From positions 1,736,001-1,800,000 of the forward strand of contig JAJNNX010000004.1 of the NCBI GenBank assembly GCA_023159155.1: 64,000 bases of DNA, read 5' to 3'. A model generated the notes under the pieces. The model was given only the letters and a program-made list of their open reading frames with translations. It did not search any database and was not told where the DNA came from. Positions 46,201 through 60,247 of the stretch are shown here, in pieces. The stretch comes from Ustulina deusta. Its lineage: Eukaryota > Ascomycota > Sordariomycetes > Xylariales > Xylariaceae. The translations under genes were made by a program, and so were the position numbers. Within the stretch, counting starts at the first letter, position 1, and each line of letters opens with the position of its first letter.

Positions 46201-49200
46201 CACTTAGCCCTTAACTACTTACCCTCTAGCTAATATACCTCACACTACTAATCCTTAGACCTTACTTATTAATATATAGACTATATATTTATTATATTTT
46301 ATTTATATTTCTAATTATTAATAAATAAAACTAATACTTTATTTTAATATTAAGACTATTATATAATTAGCCTATTCTAGCATTATTACTTCAAATTACT
46401 ATACCTAAAATATTTTAACCAACCTACCCAAAGTATTACTAAAGGGATCTAAAAAAAAAATATTTTTTTTAATAGTATTATTATTATTATACTATTTGAG
46501 CCAGTATAATATATATTACTAAATAAACTACTACACATAAATTATTATAATAAAGAACTACTACTTTACTTTTGCTAAAAACATAAAAATGCTTTATATA
46601 ACTACAAAACTCCCCTAAGTATTATAACTTGAGCTTTTTATAACTTGCTCGGACCCGGACTAATTAATATACTCCAAAAAGCACAATAATATTAATAACT
46701 AAATATATTAAAAGTTAGTATATTAATTACTACAATAATTAGTTATTTTAAACTATAAATAATATTTAAAAGCACTTTTATATAGATATTTTTTTAGGCT
46801 TAAAACAGAAGCTTTAATAAGAACTACTTTATTTCTTAATTTTTTAAAAAATAAAATAGATCTATTAGTTTTATAATATTTAGAGCAATTAGGGCAACTA
46901 AAGCTAGGCATACTCCCAATTATTGGTTTGTTATAATTTATAATATTAAACAAAAAACATTATATATTACAAATTCTATTAATAATAATATAATAATTAA
47001 TGCTTACTAAAAAGTTTTTATTGCCTTTAACTATGTTTAGGAATTATTATTTAATAATTACTTGTTTGGACCTAAGCTTATAGTATTAATCCCTAGTATT
47101 TAACAAAATAATAGCTGGCGCTATAGTTATTTCTATAGAACCTATATACTTTTAGCCTTTTATAAGCTAAAGCTTTTAAAAAAAATAATAAATATTATAA
47201 ATAAAAAACCTTACGATCTAAACAAAAATATATAAAATAATTTATTAAAATATTACAAAAACTATATTATAGTTTATATAAAAAAGCTAGTTCTAGATTT
47301 CTAATTATAGACTTAATTTATTTAGCTAGCTTAACTAATCTTTTAACAAAATTAGTTAATTTTTTAGCTAATTATTCCATTTACTAATTTCTAACTTATA
47401 AAACTCTATCTAAAGCATTATAAGTACTTGCAAGATTTAATTGCAAAAATATACAGTTAATATAACCTAAAATACAAAAATATTCCTTTATTATTATAAT
47501 GCTTAGCAGCTAGTAGAATTAGGATTCTTATTAATATGCCCCTTTATAACAATCACTAACATATAAATAATAAATTTTTTAAAAAACAACCGATTTTTTT
47601 TTCTATTTCTAAAAATATTTAAATAACTAATAGCTTTAGTGCCTAGATTATTAACGCAATAATTAAACAGAAATAATATGCCTAGGCTAATACTATAAAT
47701 ATTAAGGCATAACTTGCTATTTAGCTCTATAGGTTAAACATAAAAATAGTTTACAAATAATTATTCGGACTACTTAATTATCTTATTGCTTAATTTATAA
47801 AACTTAATAAAAAAGTAGTTATAATTATATTAATTCTTAAAGTTAAATAAGTAATACTTAATAGGCTTAAGCTTTTTAAAGCAAATAATAACCAATTAAA
47901 TTATTTTTTTATTATAGTTATTAATAAACAAAAACAAATTACTTATTTTATTAACTTAGTTTTTAGGCAAAACAAAAAATACTAATAATTTGTTTATAAT
48001 TACTAAATATAAGCTTTTAAAAATATTATTAATTAATAAACCTTAAAGCTATTTTTTAATATATTTTTTTTATTTTATATATATAGCTTCCTTATATATA
48101 CCTAAAATAATCAATAGAGCTATAGTCTAGCATACATTATTTATATAGTATTATTTTTTAAATACTTAAGTATTTTTTTTAAAAATCTATAACCTAGTAG
48201 CTAGAAATTAATATCTAATAACCTAGTAATAAGTATTAAAGTTATAAAAAATTGCTTAAATATTATTAAAAAAATAGAATTATATACTAGGATTATAATT
48301 ACTAAAACAAAGCTTCTTTTTTAGTTAATACTACTTAAAACAAAAAAACAATCAGTAATTACATTATTTTATAAAGCTAATTAATTAATAAGTAATAATA
48401 TAAGTATATAAAGTATATTTTATAGATCTCTCCCTTAAATCAAGTCAGATTTTTTTATAATAGATATTTCTACCCCCTAGTCCACTTATAAAGGAATAAT
48501 AGTTGCTAAATCGCCCAAAAAGTTAATACAAAACTAATCAAAAAATATTTTAACAGTTATACTTAAGTTTAAAAGACCTAATCAAAAATACAAGTATTCC
48601 AATATACTTAATTTTAGTAAGCAATACTAACCCCCCTTTAATAGCAAAAAAGCTTAAGCTATAATTTATAAAAGATTTGCTTACTAGTAAATTTTTTTTA
48701 TATTTTAAAAAAATAATATATATAGTAATATAAAAAGTTATCCCATGCCAAACTTCCCTACCAAGTAGAAGTCCTAAAAAAAGTATAATTCGCAAATATA
48801 TACAATTAATCAAACAAATACTAAAGAACCCAAAAATTAAAAAACTACTTAAAAAGCACTAAATATACAAAAAAAACAAAAAGTTAAATTATTAAAAATA
48901 GACATAAAAACTAGAAAAGCTTAGCAACAAAAATCTAAAAAAAAAAATAACTAATTAATTATAGTTTAAGTTAGTTATTATAGTCTAAAAACAAAAACCT
49001 AATAATTTAGGAAGTTTATAGTAGGGCTAGTATACACGTACAAAAAACAGGTCCTTAGTTATAAAGTAGAACATATTTTTAGAAATTTCGGAAATTATAG
49101 AACAAAAAGTATAAAAAGCGCACGTTTTTATTTAAAGCTACAAAAAAAAAATTTTTTATATAACAAACAACAGATAATTATTATAGAATACTAAATAGGA

Positions 49201-49259
49201 GTTAAAAATTTGTTTTTATTAATTAATTATTGCGTTTTTATTTATAATTATAAATTAGA
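43300..49259. other. AT-rich RIP block
   Basis: TpA-rich DNA continuing from the second Gypsy relic. The minus-strand frame at 46753-46953 has a Cys pair (SCPNCSKYYK) and could be a zinc-finger relic; the minus-strand frame at 48550-48813 (87 codons) is unusually long for this composition but not recognised. No RNA gene seen. Confidence 0.4.
43860..44090 (+). repeat. Degenerate short repeats of an ATATAGCT-AATA word
   Basis: The words AAAATATAGCTAGAATATAG and ATATAGCTTAAATA recur many times over about 230 bp with irregular spacing. Likely a decayed minisatellite. Confidence 0.5.
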
Positions 49260-49550
49260 TCTTGACTTAATACGTACGAAAATCTGCTAGCCGGAAGACG
49301 TAGTCCAATATATACCGATCAAATAGGTTTGGTTAGTTTGAGTATGCGATATACCGATCAGGAGCCCTGCTCCATTTCAATAGTTCAAGCTGCGCTAGAA
49401 GTTATTAAAATTACTATTTATAATTTAGAGCCTTATAATATAAATCTGATTTGGTCTATTTCTATAAAATCTAATAGTTATTTAAAAACAAATAAAGTTC
49501 TTGCTTTTAAGCATAAAAAAATTTGTTTTGAACTTATTAAAAATTAAAAA
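49260..49550 (+). other. Less-mutated patch in the AT block, coding-like
   Basis: About 160 bp with normal composition in a RIP block. One plus frame is open at 49329-49547 and contains QEPCSISIVQAALEVIK; the word ATACCGATCA occurs twice, at about 49313 and 49350. The protein is not recognised. Probably a relic whose middle escaped mutation. Confidence 0.3.
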
Positions 49551-50199
49551 AAAACAAAAATTAATAATGCTTATAGGTTTAAAATTAAAAAAGGTTATTA
49601 TAAATGCTATATAATTATATGTTTTAATAGTGTTTTTTTTTAGTAGTTTAGTAATATTTAAGTATAGTTATATAAATAGCTTAAATATATTAAAAAATAA
49701 GAAGTAGAACTATTAATATATAATTACGATCTAATAAGTTTTTTTTTAATATATTTAAGCGCTTTATTTATATATATGCACCTAAAATTTAGAGATTTGA
49801 TATATATAAAATAAAACAAAAAATAATAAATATTTGTTTATATAGATTTTTTTAGTAAAAAGTTATATTTAATAAATATAAAAAAAATAAAGTATTTTTT
49901 AAACAACCTAAAATAAAATATTGAGTTTAAATATTAGTAGTATTATTAAACTATGCAAGTTTTTAGCCCGTATATTTATTGTTAGCAAAATAGTTAAAAT
50001 AACTTAAGTTAAAATAAATATAAAATGTTTGCTTATTTATGTTAAAACATAACCTGTTTGGTTAGCTTAGGGTTAAAATAATAGATTAGCTATATTTATA
50101 TTTCTAGTATTTAGTTAAGCGTAGTTATAAAAAAACTAGTTTGAAGCTATAGGGTTATTCTATATAGATCTTATTTATATAATATGCTGAAATCAGAAA

Positions 50200-50483
50200 C
50201 GCTTTGCTAATATATATCAGGCCAAAGGAAAAGCTGGTATAATTATGACCTAGGCAGTTTCTGGCCATTTGTATATCTCCTGCTGTTTGTGGCAAGACCC
50301 CCGAGGCCTGTTAGGTCGAAAAAAAAAAATGGAGAGGCTCTATGTCACCTGAGGAGGCCTGATACTATCGTTTCTGTCTTTGCAGCAGGCCGAACATGCC
50401 TATCTTGCCGCCGTGAATGCTATACTAGAGGTGGCTGTAGTGTTATAGACTGCTGCTGATCCCTCCAGCGAGAAGTATCTGAG
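50200..50483 (+). other. Island with broken coding-like frames
   Basis: Normal-composition DNA directly before an LTR-like fragment. One plus frame (around 50390-50530) reads AYLAAVNAILEVAVVL, then TAG, then TAADPSSEKYLSVIARIA, an Ala-rich helix-like relic. Not recognised. It may be part of the element to which the following LTR belongs. Confidence 0.3.
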
Positions 50484-50780
50484 TGTTATTGCTAGAATAG
50501 CTAGCTACCCTAATAATCCAAAACTTTAGGAAGAATAATATAAGATTAGGACGTTTTTGATGTAGCGAGTTAGTTTTTTAATTATTTAATTGTTAATATT
50601 TTAATAAATTCTATTTATAACTGTAGACTATAAATAGTTATTTCTAATTTGTGGTGGGAGCCCGTGAAGTCTCCCTAATCAACACCTAGTTAATCAATTT
50701 GTTTATTATTACCTGCGAATCGAGAAACCCCTGGCGTGACTGCCCCTACCTCTTAGGTGATGTAAAGCAGGTTTGTTACA
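50484..50780. repeat. LTR-like sequence related to the interrupted 303-bp LTR
   Basis: The last 130 bp (50650-50780) match 40250-40380, including the terminal GTTACA. A TGTTATTG at 50484 would give a length of about 297 bp, close to 303 bp, but the first half does not clearly align and no target duplication is visible. Central part AT-rich. Probably a second, diverged copy of the same LTR family. Confidence 0.5.
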
Positions 50781-53700
50781 CCAAATTACACAAATAAAAA
50801 TAAGAGTCTTTCTTAAACTTACTTAATTTAATAATGAGTTATATAGTTAGTTGAGCACTGGGATAGTAATGCTTGTTTTGATCTTAAAAGCATGTTAGTA
50901 TATTTTTTTATTTTTTTAAGCCTTTGGTTTTTAACTATACTTATAACGTTGCTTTGAAATTTTAATACCCCTATTTAAGCTTGTTAAGTCTAGCATATTT
51001 TTTATTGCGTACTGTTTTTTAATTTTTTGAGAAGTAGCTGAATGTTTTGATTAATTACTGATTTAATTTTTATTTATAGCTAAAGGATATTTCAAGTTTT
51101 TGTATTAAGGATGTTAGATATATTAAGCTTTTTGTGATTTTTTGCTTTTTTTTTGCATTTTTGTTTTTAATAAGTATTAAGCTAGGTTGTTTTTTTATAT
51201 TTTTTTCTGTATGTTGGACAAGTAAACTATAGTGTAGTTTTGGATTTTTTTTGCTAATAATGCTAGATATTACTTTAGGAAGCGAACTGTTAGCTATTAT
51301 AGCTATAATTCTAATATTAAGGTATTTTATAGCTTAAGTTATAACTAAAAGAACTATTTTTTTAGCTTAAAATATCTAATTAAAATATTATTTTTTGCTA
51401 ATTTTTTCTAAAATATATCTCGATAGTATTTTAATAGGTAGAAGTAGCAATTAAGAAGTAATGCTAGGGTTGTTATATAACTGCTTGTTATTTAGAAAAC
51501 TAGGCTTTTGTTTTAGGTTAGTAATAGGAAGATATGCTTGGGCTATGTTAAGGGTTGATATATAAGTGGACTTTGGGCTATAAACCTAATATATTAGCTG
51601 CTGTTATTTAAAACTACATACCGTGAGGGAAGCTTACCTCGTGGTATTAGCTGATTCTATAGGCAATAAAGCTAGTTCTTTGGGGTTGATTTTGTGGTTA
51701 CAAGGTATAACAAACAGTCTCGGCCTATAAACAGAACTGTTCGCGCTCAGCTGGGTGCCTGGCTCGTAGAAATAGGAAGTGTTGATCTGGTAGGGATAGA
51801 TATGTAAGTCGCTTAGTGATACTATATAATAGACGAGCGCTTTTGCTTACCATGTGCCGGTTATCTAGAGGGGACGGGGGAGGGGGTATGGCGAAATCGA
51901 CGTCAATTGAAGCATACCCGGCATAGGTTAGGCATAGGAGATTCAAGTCGATATAAGCCCCAGAAAATAAATTAAATAATTCTAAACTTTTATTAATATG
52001 GCAATCTAGCATAGTTATTTCGGGAAGTTGCTAAGCTATTGTATTAATGTTTGTTTAGTAAAATATGTTCTATATATATTAAGCAAATAATATATTCTAA
52101 TAAAACTAGCAATATAGAATTTGAACAAATAAATATAGTAAAAATAATATGTTTCTTAATAAGTTATAAGTAAAGACAAAAGGAAGACTAGTGCCTGGAA
52201 AAGTGCATAGAAATAGAACTTATAAAAGATCGATCCTTTATAAAGTATTTTGGTTGTCTTATGGAAGAAAACTTAGCTGTAGCATTATTTTATAAAATAG
52301 ATAAGTAGTAATATAAGTTCTATAAAAGAAAAAAGTTTTTGCTTTATTAATAAAAAAGTAAAAACGAAGCTCTAATATCTAATATCTTGCAATTGCCCTC
52401 ACACCTTTACCTACAAATAAAATTTATAGCAGGTAAATAATTCTACTTAGTCTAAGCATCCTACCTAGGATAATTATATAGTTAGCCCCTAAGTCCTAGT
52501 ACTAACATAGATAACTAAGTGCAATCCTGGTCTATCCTAGGTTAGCACATAGGTAGCTCCTAAGTTAATATTTAAGTTAGCTTATAAAACACTAATAGTA
52601 ATTTCTAACATATATATAACTTTTATAGCTGCTCTAACAAATATAGCTAATGGGCTAATAACTCCTTTTTGTTAGAATTTTTAAAAATAGCTATAAAGCT
52701 ACGTTTTATTTAACTTTTCTAAAGCATTTTAATAAACTATTTAAGCGTTAATATATTATTTCTAATCTAGTCCATTAAAAGTATCCAATACTTAAAATTC
52801 TAGAAAACCTAAAATTAAAAAAAAAAAAGCATAGCTATATATTAAAAAAATAGTATATAACTATACTAAACCACCGCTTGCTGTTCAACTTATTAAATAA
52901 AGCTATACCCATTCTAAAGTTATAAGTTCCCTCTTATTATTATCCCTTAATCTCTATTCTGCCTTCAACCCATACTTAAGCCACACTTAAAGGAATAGTA
53001 CCCTATTGCTTATAGTTAAAACTAGCTTTAATCTATATAAGATTTATATAATATGCAGTATATATAAAAAGATAAAAATTATTTTAACTAGGTAAAGGTT
53101 TCTAAAACCACGCCTAATTAAACATATAAAATAAAGCAGTAGATATATAAGCTATTAGTTAATATACTATCAGCTTTTGTAATAGTTGGTTACTCTAATA
53201 AACGTAATATTTTCTTTAAGTGCTTTAGGAAACTGATCTACCTTTTTATAGCTTATTAGCTCCGAATAGGAAGCATAGCTATAAGCACAGCATTTCCTCT
53301 TAAAATAAAATAAATATCTTTGAGCATTATATTAAGTTCTTTTAGCAGGGTTAACAATTTGTCGAGCTATAATACGGGGCTATTTTTATAATATATATAT
53401 TATTAGCAATAAAAACTACTATACCTTTAAAATACCTATAAAACATAACAAAGGTTTAGATTAAGACTTGGTATAGATCAATAAAAAGATCTTTTATAGC
53501 TAGCTAAACTATTTATATATTATAACAAGAACTTAGCTTATGCTATAATATTATTAGATATTTGTTATTGCCTAAGTAGCCAAAAAACCAGCTATTCCTA
53601 GAACTCCTAATTTAGGGGGTAGCAATGCATGCCCTAGTATAAGCATAAAGATAAAGCGTTCTTACAAAAGGGCTAATCAACTAATAAGTCCCAAATACTT

Positions 53701-55689
53701 TTATATTATATTAATTAATAAAATAATTTATTAAAAAAAAATAAAACCAGTTAGGTTTTAATTTAGGAAAATATAGCTGCCTATTGAAAATATAAGTACT
53801 GGCTAAGGTCTTTAGAGCTTAGGGAAACGTTTCTTTGTTTTATTTAAAAAAACAAAAATTTATATCGAGCGAGCGCTTCGCTGATCACATTTTCTATTTT
53901 TTAACTATTTTAGCTCCTTATCTGCCTAACTAGCTTAAATCCAAACCTATACTTACAACTAAAAGTTATGCTATATTTTCTATTAGCATAGACTTAGTGT
54001 TGCTCCTTTCCATACGTAGCATATTTCCTAAGCTCTTTTCAGATAATAGTATTAAAGATTTATATCGATTTAAGGCTATACAGCAGTTAAAAAAAATATT
54101 AAGCTATATTTTTATATATTACAACAAGAACATTCTAAAAACAATACTCTACCCTAATCTTAAAAAACTTAATACATAGAAAAAGGAAGCTTAAAAACAA
54201 GGCAGCGCTAACTTTAAGGAATACTTTAATACTATTAAGCACTACGCGTTATAGCCTGCTAAAACACTTAAAAGAAATATTACTACTAAAAAGGACCAGG
54301 GCTAGCTACACTTCTATATTTCTTGGACTAATTCCAACTTTAAAAAAACTACGGTATAATAAAAGTATAAAAGCTTACTTTAGCTTATTAAAAAGCAATA
54401 CAAACAAAAACAAATATAATACAAACATTAGCATACTATAATCTTATTAAAAGATAAACCTATTAATATCACTAAAAATATAAAAACAGGGCGTAGGGCT
54501 CAAAAATATAGGGTTGCTGCACTCTTATATTATTAAACATTAACTAGCAATATCAATAAAAGGCTTTTTTTAGCTATTTGTTATACCACTTTACTACTAG
54601 TTGTATTACTTTTTAGTATGTTCTAAATATATATTTTTGCGTAATAAAGCATTAGCTACATTAATATTGTCCGATAATATAGCGGAAGATCTTCGAGCAA
54701 CATATTATAAATATGTTTGCTACTTATATTAGATATTTAAACTATAGTTAGTGTTTTTATTGCATTAAATAGAGGCACAACAAGTAGATGACCTTTAATA
54801 GGAAGTAAGTTTATAGCGGGTTTATATCCTATAATATATAACTATATAGTTTTATGGCCTCCGAGCTATTGCTACAGCATAAACCCCGAGCCGCACTTCA
54901 AGAGCTAATTAGATAATATAAAACAAAAATACTATAAACTAGACTAAAATTTAAATAACGAACAAAAAGTTCTTTTTTAAAACTATAAAAATAAATTTGA
55001 CTTATGTACATAATAAGCCGTCTGGTTCTAGAAGTCTCCAAAGGGTAGCAAATAGTGGTAGTTCTAACAATAAAATGGTTTGTCCTAACTTTAAAAAGAA
55101 AATATAGCTATTGCTAAAAAATAATATAAGTAAAATCTTAAAATATAAAACTTTTTAGTTTTGCTATACGTACTTGCTTAAATAAAACTAAAATTTATTT
55201 CTTTAGTTAATATTTTACGTTAAAAAATCGAACTAAACAATTAGCCTTAACTATTTTAATTACTTCAGATTATATAGCATTTTTAAACTTTGTATTCCTA
55301 TAAGCTATAAATTTATAAGTATATAAGCATAGTATTTTATTATATACTTACTAACAACTGCAAATCTTTCCGGTATATAGATTTCATTTTTAAGCTTTTT
55401 GCGAAATAGGTTGCAAAAATCAGGGGTTAGGGTTATAGTAGTATTGCTAGGGTTAGGAAAGTAAAAGCAGATAAAATAATCCAAAAGTTAAAAAAAAAGA
55501 TCTATAGTCTTAAGCAAAAAAAATATATATTATAAAACAATAAAAGTTTATAATATATAGTGTTATATTAGTAATAAACTTTAAATAATATAGTTTAAAA
55601 TATATTAATATAAATAAGGTCGAGCTTTTAGAAAAATTAAATTTATTTGTTAACTTATTGTGCTTAGGAATTATGATTAAGGACCTATA
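50781..55689. other. AT-rich block, no gene recognised
   Basis: 50,820-51,500 is T-rich on the plus strand with less TpA; its minus strand has a Lys/Leu-rich frame with Gln-to-stop changes that I cannot name. 51,600-52,010 is closer to normal composition and holds a 95-codon minus frame without features. 52-55.7 kb is typical RIPed DNA; a plus frame at 53,997-54,420 is coding-like but unassigned. Confidence 0.35.
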
Positions 55690-56130
55690 AAATAGTAATT
55701 TTTTGCGTAAGATCTTAAAAGTAGCTTTTTTGCTTAGCTTCTTTAGTATTTAGTATTTTGCGTAAACTTGCAATTTTGTTTCTTAAACAGGTTAAGCAAG
55801 CTTGGTCCGCTAGGCAATAGTCTTGCTTTAATTTGGAACGTTTATTTTTGGCCTTTTTTAATTTAACTTTTAATACATTTAATCTAACTGCTAGCTAGAT
55901 TTTTTAAATATTTTGCTGTTTTTTACTAGTAATACAAAAAGCAATAGGGAGTATCCCAAAAATTCCGGTTCTTTGCATAACAAGAATTAAATTCTTATAT
56001 ATTTCTAAACGTAGGTCCGGCCTATAAAGACTGTTAAGCTATAACTTTTGCCCTATTTTTAGGCTTTTTATACTTTTTAATACATTTATAATATAAAATA
56101 TAAGTTTGCTGTTTTTTTGTACTAAGCCTG
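55690..56130 (-). pseudogene. Coding relic, basic coiled-coil-like protein
   Basis: A minus-strand frame stays readable for over 400 bp with stops only at positions consistent with Gln. It contains RTGIFGILPIAFCI, then KLKKAKNKRSKLKQDY, CLADQACLTCLRNKIASLRK and LNTKEAKQKSYF, a Lys/Arg/Leu pattern suggesting long helices. Family not recognised; a mobile-element protein such as a transposase or recombinase tail is a guess only. Confidence 0.35.
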
Positions 56131-59100
56131 GACTAAAAGGTGTAACTATAAAAAAATAGCTAGAATAAACCTGCTATAAATATATAAAAATATTTGTTTA
56201 GTAATATATATATTAGGTGCTTTATTAAAATAATAAACTTTAAAGCTTTAGAATTGTTTAGGTATATATTTATAATGATTGTTTTTGTACTAAAGAACTA
56301 ATCCTTAAAAATATAAACAAGACTAAAAAAAAAACAAAAGTTTAATAAAACATTAAGTATAATCTTTATTATAATAAATATAAAAAATAAAAAGAAGAAA
56401 TGCCATAAAATACTACTAAGCATAATAAACCTAAAAAGCTTATAAGCCTAGTAGTATACCCTAGTAAAAAGGCCTATAATAAAAAGAATAAAAATACTTA
56501 GCAAAGCTTTAAAAACCTTTAATATTAAGGTTAGCTAGGAACGCAAATTTTTGTTATATTAATTTATTACTAGGCCAAAATATATAATATATCTAAACTA
56601 GAGCTAAAATATTAACGCAATACTAGTATAAATAAAAATATGTAGTATTATTGCTATACTAATAATATAGTAGCCTAATAAATAAACTACTATAAAAAAG
56701 CTTAAGCAATTATTTAGAATGTTTATATATTTGATATAGAATAATAAGGCAATATTAATTATAGCGAGCATAGTTAAGCAAGCTTATATTTTGCTTGTAC
56801 TATTTGAAAAAAAAAATAAAGCAATAATATTAATAAATAAATATAAAAAAACAAAAATTATATAGGATTAAATAATAGCTAGCTAATATTGCTGCTTAAC
56901 TAATAAAAAATAAGTAATATGTTTTAAAAGCAAGCAATATAGTTATAGTATAACAAAAAAATTAAATAGTATTAGTAATTTTTAAAAAGCCAAAGCTATA
57001 AGCCCGGCTATAAAGGCAACCGTATATTATTATATAACGTTTATTATTTTTAGGCTAGGGTTAGATCTCGGAAAACTAACTTAAAAACTTTAAGTCTATT
57101 AAGTTATTAGAGTTTATAATAGCATAAGGACTAAGGGATACTATTGGTATTATTTACTGTTTTTTTGAACTCTGATATAATTACTAGTTTTATAGACGTT
57201 TTAGCTAGACTAGGCGCTTTACGCCAAATAGAACAGAAAATAGAAAAAAAAAAAAATAAAGCGATTAGGGGCGTTAATGCAGCACCTAATACGCGCGCTT
57301 GCCCGTAAAGAAAAAAAAAAAAAAAAACAACCCAGATTGCACATGGGCTAACCTAAAAGTCTGCATCAACTAGATAGTTACAGGCCGCGCGCTAAAAGGA
57401 TTAGAATTCAGAAATCTATATTTAAGCTCTAAACTAAACCTATTATAGTTAGCTATAATAAATATACCTGGTATGCTTAAATAGCGTAATAAGCGTGTAG
57501 TAAAATATGGGCCACTTTTAGTAAAGCCTAAAAAATAGACTATAACTCTAAAAAAAAAGTCTATAAAAACAATAAAAAATACTTAAATATAACTTTATAA
57601 TTATTATACAAGCAATTCCTAAATAATTATAAATAGTCTACTATTAGCTAATAATTACTAGAAAGCTAGTAATAACTTTTTTTATTAGAGTAGCAGATAA
57701 GCAAAGCTTTTATAAAAGCCTTATTCTGAATTATTTCTTTTTGGAGCACGGGCTATAAAGCTAAACTTATAGCTTTATAGCTTGTATATAATAAAGTAAA
57801 CATATATAAAGCTTCTATATTAGCATAGGTCTATCCTTACATACTTATTTTATTAATACACCAAATAAGATCATATCTTTTATATATAAGTTAAAAACTT
57901 ATAAAGTAAATATTTATTTATACGCTTCCTAAAGTCGCCGTATTAACTAGCTCATTAAACGTTCTAGCCAGCCATAGGCAAGCTATTCTACTACCCTATA
58001 TATTACTCCGATTAAAAAGAACAATAGTAGTTAGTAATATTATAGGTATTTTTATTATAGCATTTTTAATAATATATTAGGCAAGCTTGGCTCTAGTGCC
58101 TTTGTAAAAATAGTAAGCAGCCTTTACAAAAAAGATGTCCTATACTTATATTAAAAAATAAGCCAAATTAGAACAAATAGTTATATACTGCAACTTTGCA
58201 GTTTTATTAGTTTTTATAACACGTTATAACAAATGCCATAAAGGTCAGATATGCTATAAATTCTAATTAAGTCCTAGCAAACAAACGTTTTATACCTAAA
58301 AAAACCATAATACTTTCTTTGCCCCGCAGGAAAACAATTTTTATAAGTAATCTATATATATAATTAGCCAAATAAATAAAATAGCTTAAGGGGCTAGTAA
58401 ATATTAAGAATAGAACTTATATATTTATATTTATTATAAACTATAGCCCGTAATTCCTTAATAGATCTTTTACAAATATAATAAAATAGCCCTATAAAAT
58501 TAATATATATAATATTCTAAATAGTTACAAGCTTTAGTTAAAGCAAGATTTTTTAGCCTAAGCTAAACCTATTTTTATAATTACGTACTAGCTTGTTTAA
58601 TTTCTTAGTATTATATAGCATATAAAAAAAAACTATATAGATTACCAATTCTATTTAGTTAATAAACTAGCTTAAAATACATTAATACTTAGTACAGTTA
58701 TTTTTTATAAGTTAGAGAATAGGACCAATAATTTTAAGATTATTAATAGCTTATAAGACTTTAATCTAATATAAGCTATCTAGTTTAATTGTTTTAACTT
58801 CTTAAGAAATAAAGTAATATATAATTTGCTTTATTATTTTTATATTAATATAGCTACTATTAGGAAAGGCGCAGTTAAATAAATTGCTTAACATTTAAAA
58901 AAATATAAAGTCCAGGAAAAATAAAAATAAAATATGTTATAATATACAAGTTAAAAAAAAGTGTCTATATATAAAAGAAATATAAATTGGGGTGCCGTAT
59001 TTATAACTATAGCGTTAACTAGTCAGTATTACGAACCAATAAAGAAACAGCCTGTTAAAAAAATCTACTAGTACAGATTGCCCTATATTCTGCAACAAAA

Positions 59101-60227
59101 ATCTGACTAGTGGACAGGGCCGCAAGTCGGCCAGCTACATAAAACGATTCCCTAAACGCAACAGCAACTTGGCTTAACGTACCTAAAGAGCTAAGCGTTA
59201 CTACTTGTATCGTAAAGCATGCCAGAGTCCCAAAGGCTTAAATAAAAAGCAACCTATCGAATCTAAGCGCCCTTGTCTACTAAGGGTTGAATTTCAGGGG
59301 CAAAATCTAAGCTATTTTTAGTATTGTTTTATATAATTAATAGTAAGATAAGGCCGCTAATATTGTAACTAAGTCTTTTAGAAAGCAGCCGTTCTATTAG
59401 GTGTTTTTTTTAAATTTGCAGAGCTAGCCATATCACCCTTTAGTAGATTTTTAAATAGCTAGGTAGCGCGGTCCACTAATCTATAGCCAAGCATAGTCTA
59501 TATAATAAAAGCGTAGTGGGCTATTTCCTAGCGGTTAGATTAAGCAGTAAATAAGCAGCTATAATTAGGGTTAAATAGTATAAATAAAGCGCTATAAGTA
59601 TACCTATATATAAAATAGCTAAGGCCTATCTATAGCTTTTTATTTAGCAAACTAAAAAAATTAAAATAAAGCTAAAATAATTTATTACTTAATTTTAGTT
59701 AGATATAGTAAACATTAGAATATATTAGGCCTAACTAAAAAAAAAAGCTAGCTTAGATCTATAAATAACTATTAATAAAATAGAATGCTTTTTTTATAAA
59801 TAAGTTAGGTTTTATTTAACTTTTTTTTTTTAAGCTATAAAAGCTATTATTATAGCCTGTTATATATAAAATAAAAAATTTTTAATTATTAACTTAAGCA
59901 AAGCAATTTAACTAATTTTAGTAAAAGGTTTAAAAAAAAAAGTCAGTAAGTAAAATTTAATATTTTATATTATGTTTAGTATATATAAAGTATTAAATAT
60001 AATTGTTTAAATATCTGGCACAGAAATATATTCCCTAAAAGTAAGTTAAGTAGTTTGAGGGGCTAAGCAGGTCTTTTATAGTAGTTGCAGATAGAAGATA
60101 CTGCAGCATTGCCTTATTATTATGTCTGTTCTAAAAAACTTAAGATAACTAACCATGTACTAGGCAGAATTTTAAGGCTATAAAGGGCTACTATTTAGTA
60201 TAAAAAGCATAGCTATACCTACTTCCC

Positions 60228-60247
60228 TTTTTTTTTTTTTTTTTTTT
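60228..60247. repeat. Run of 20 T
   Basis: Uninterrupted T tract flanked by CCC and ATACCCC. It could be the poly(A) tail of a minus-strand retroposon; no target duplication was found. Confidence 0.7.

Noticed and set aside
51725..52012. 95-codon minus-strand frame
   Set aside because: No domain, no start context, and composition changes within the frame; probably chance in a GC patch.
55420..55462. Two or three TTAGGG/TAGGGTT words resembling telomeric repeat
   Set aside because: Only isolated words, not a tandem array; too short to call an interstitial telomere.
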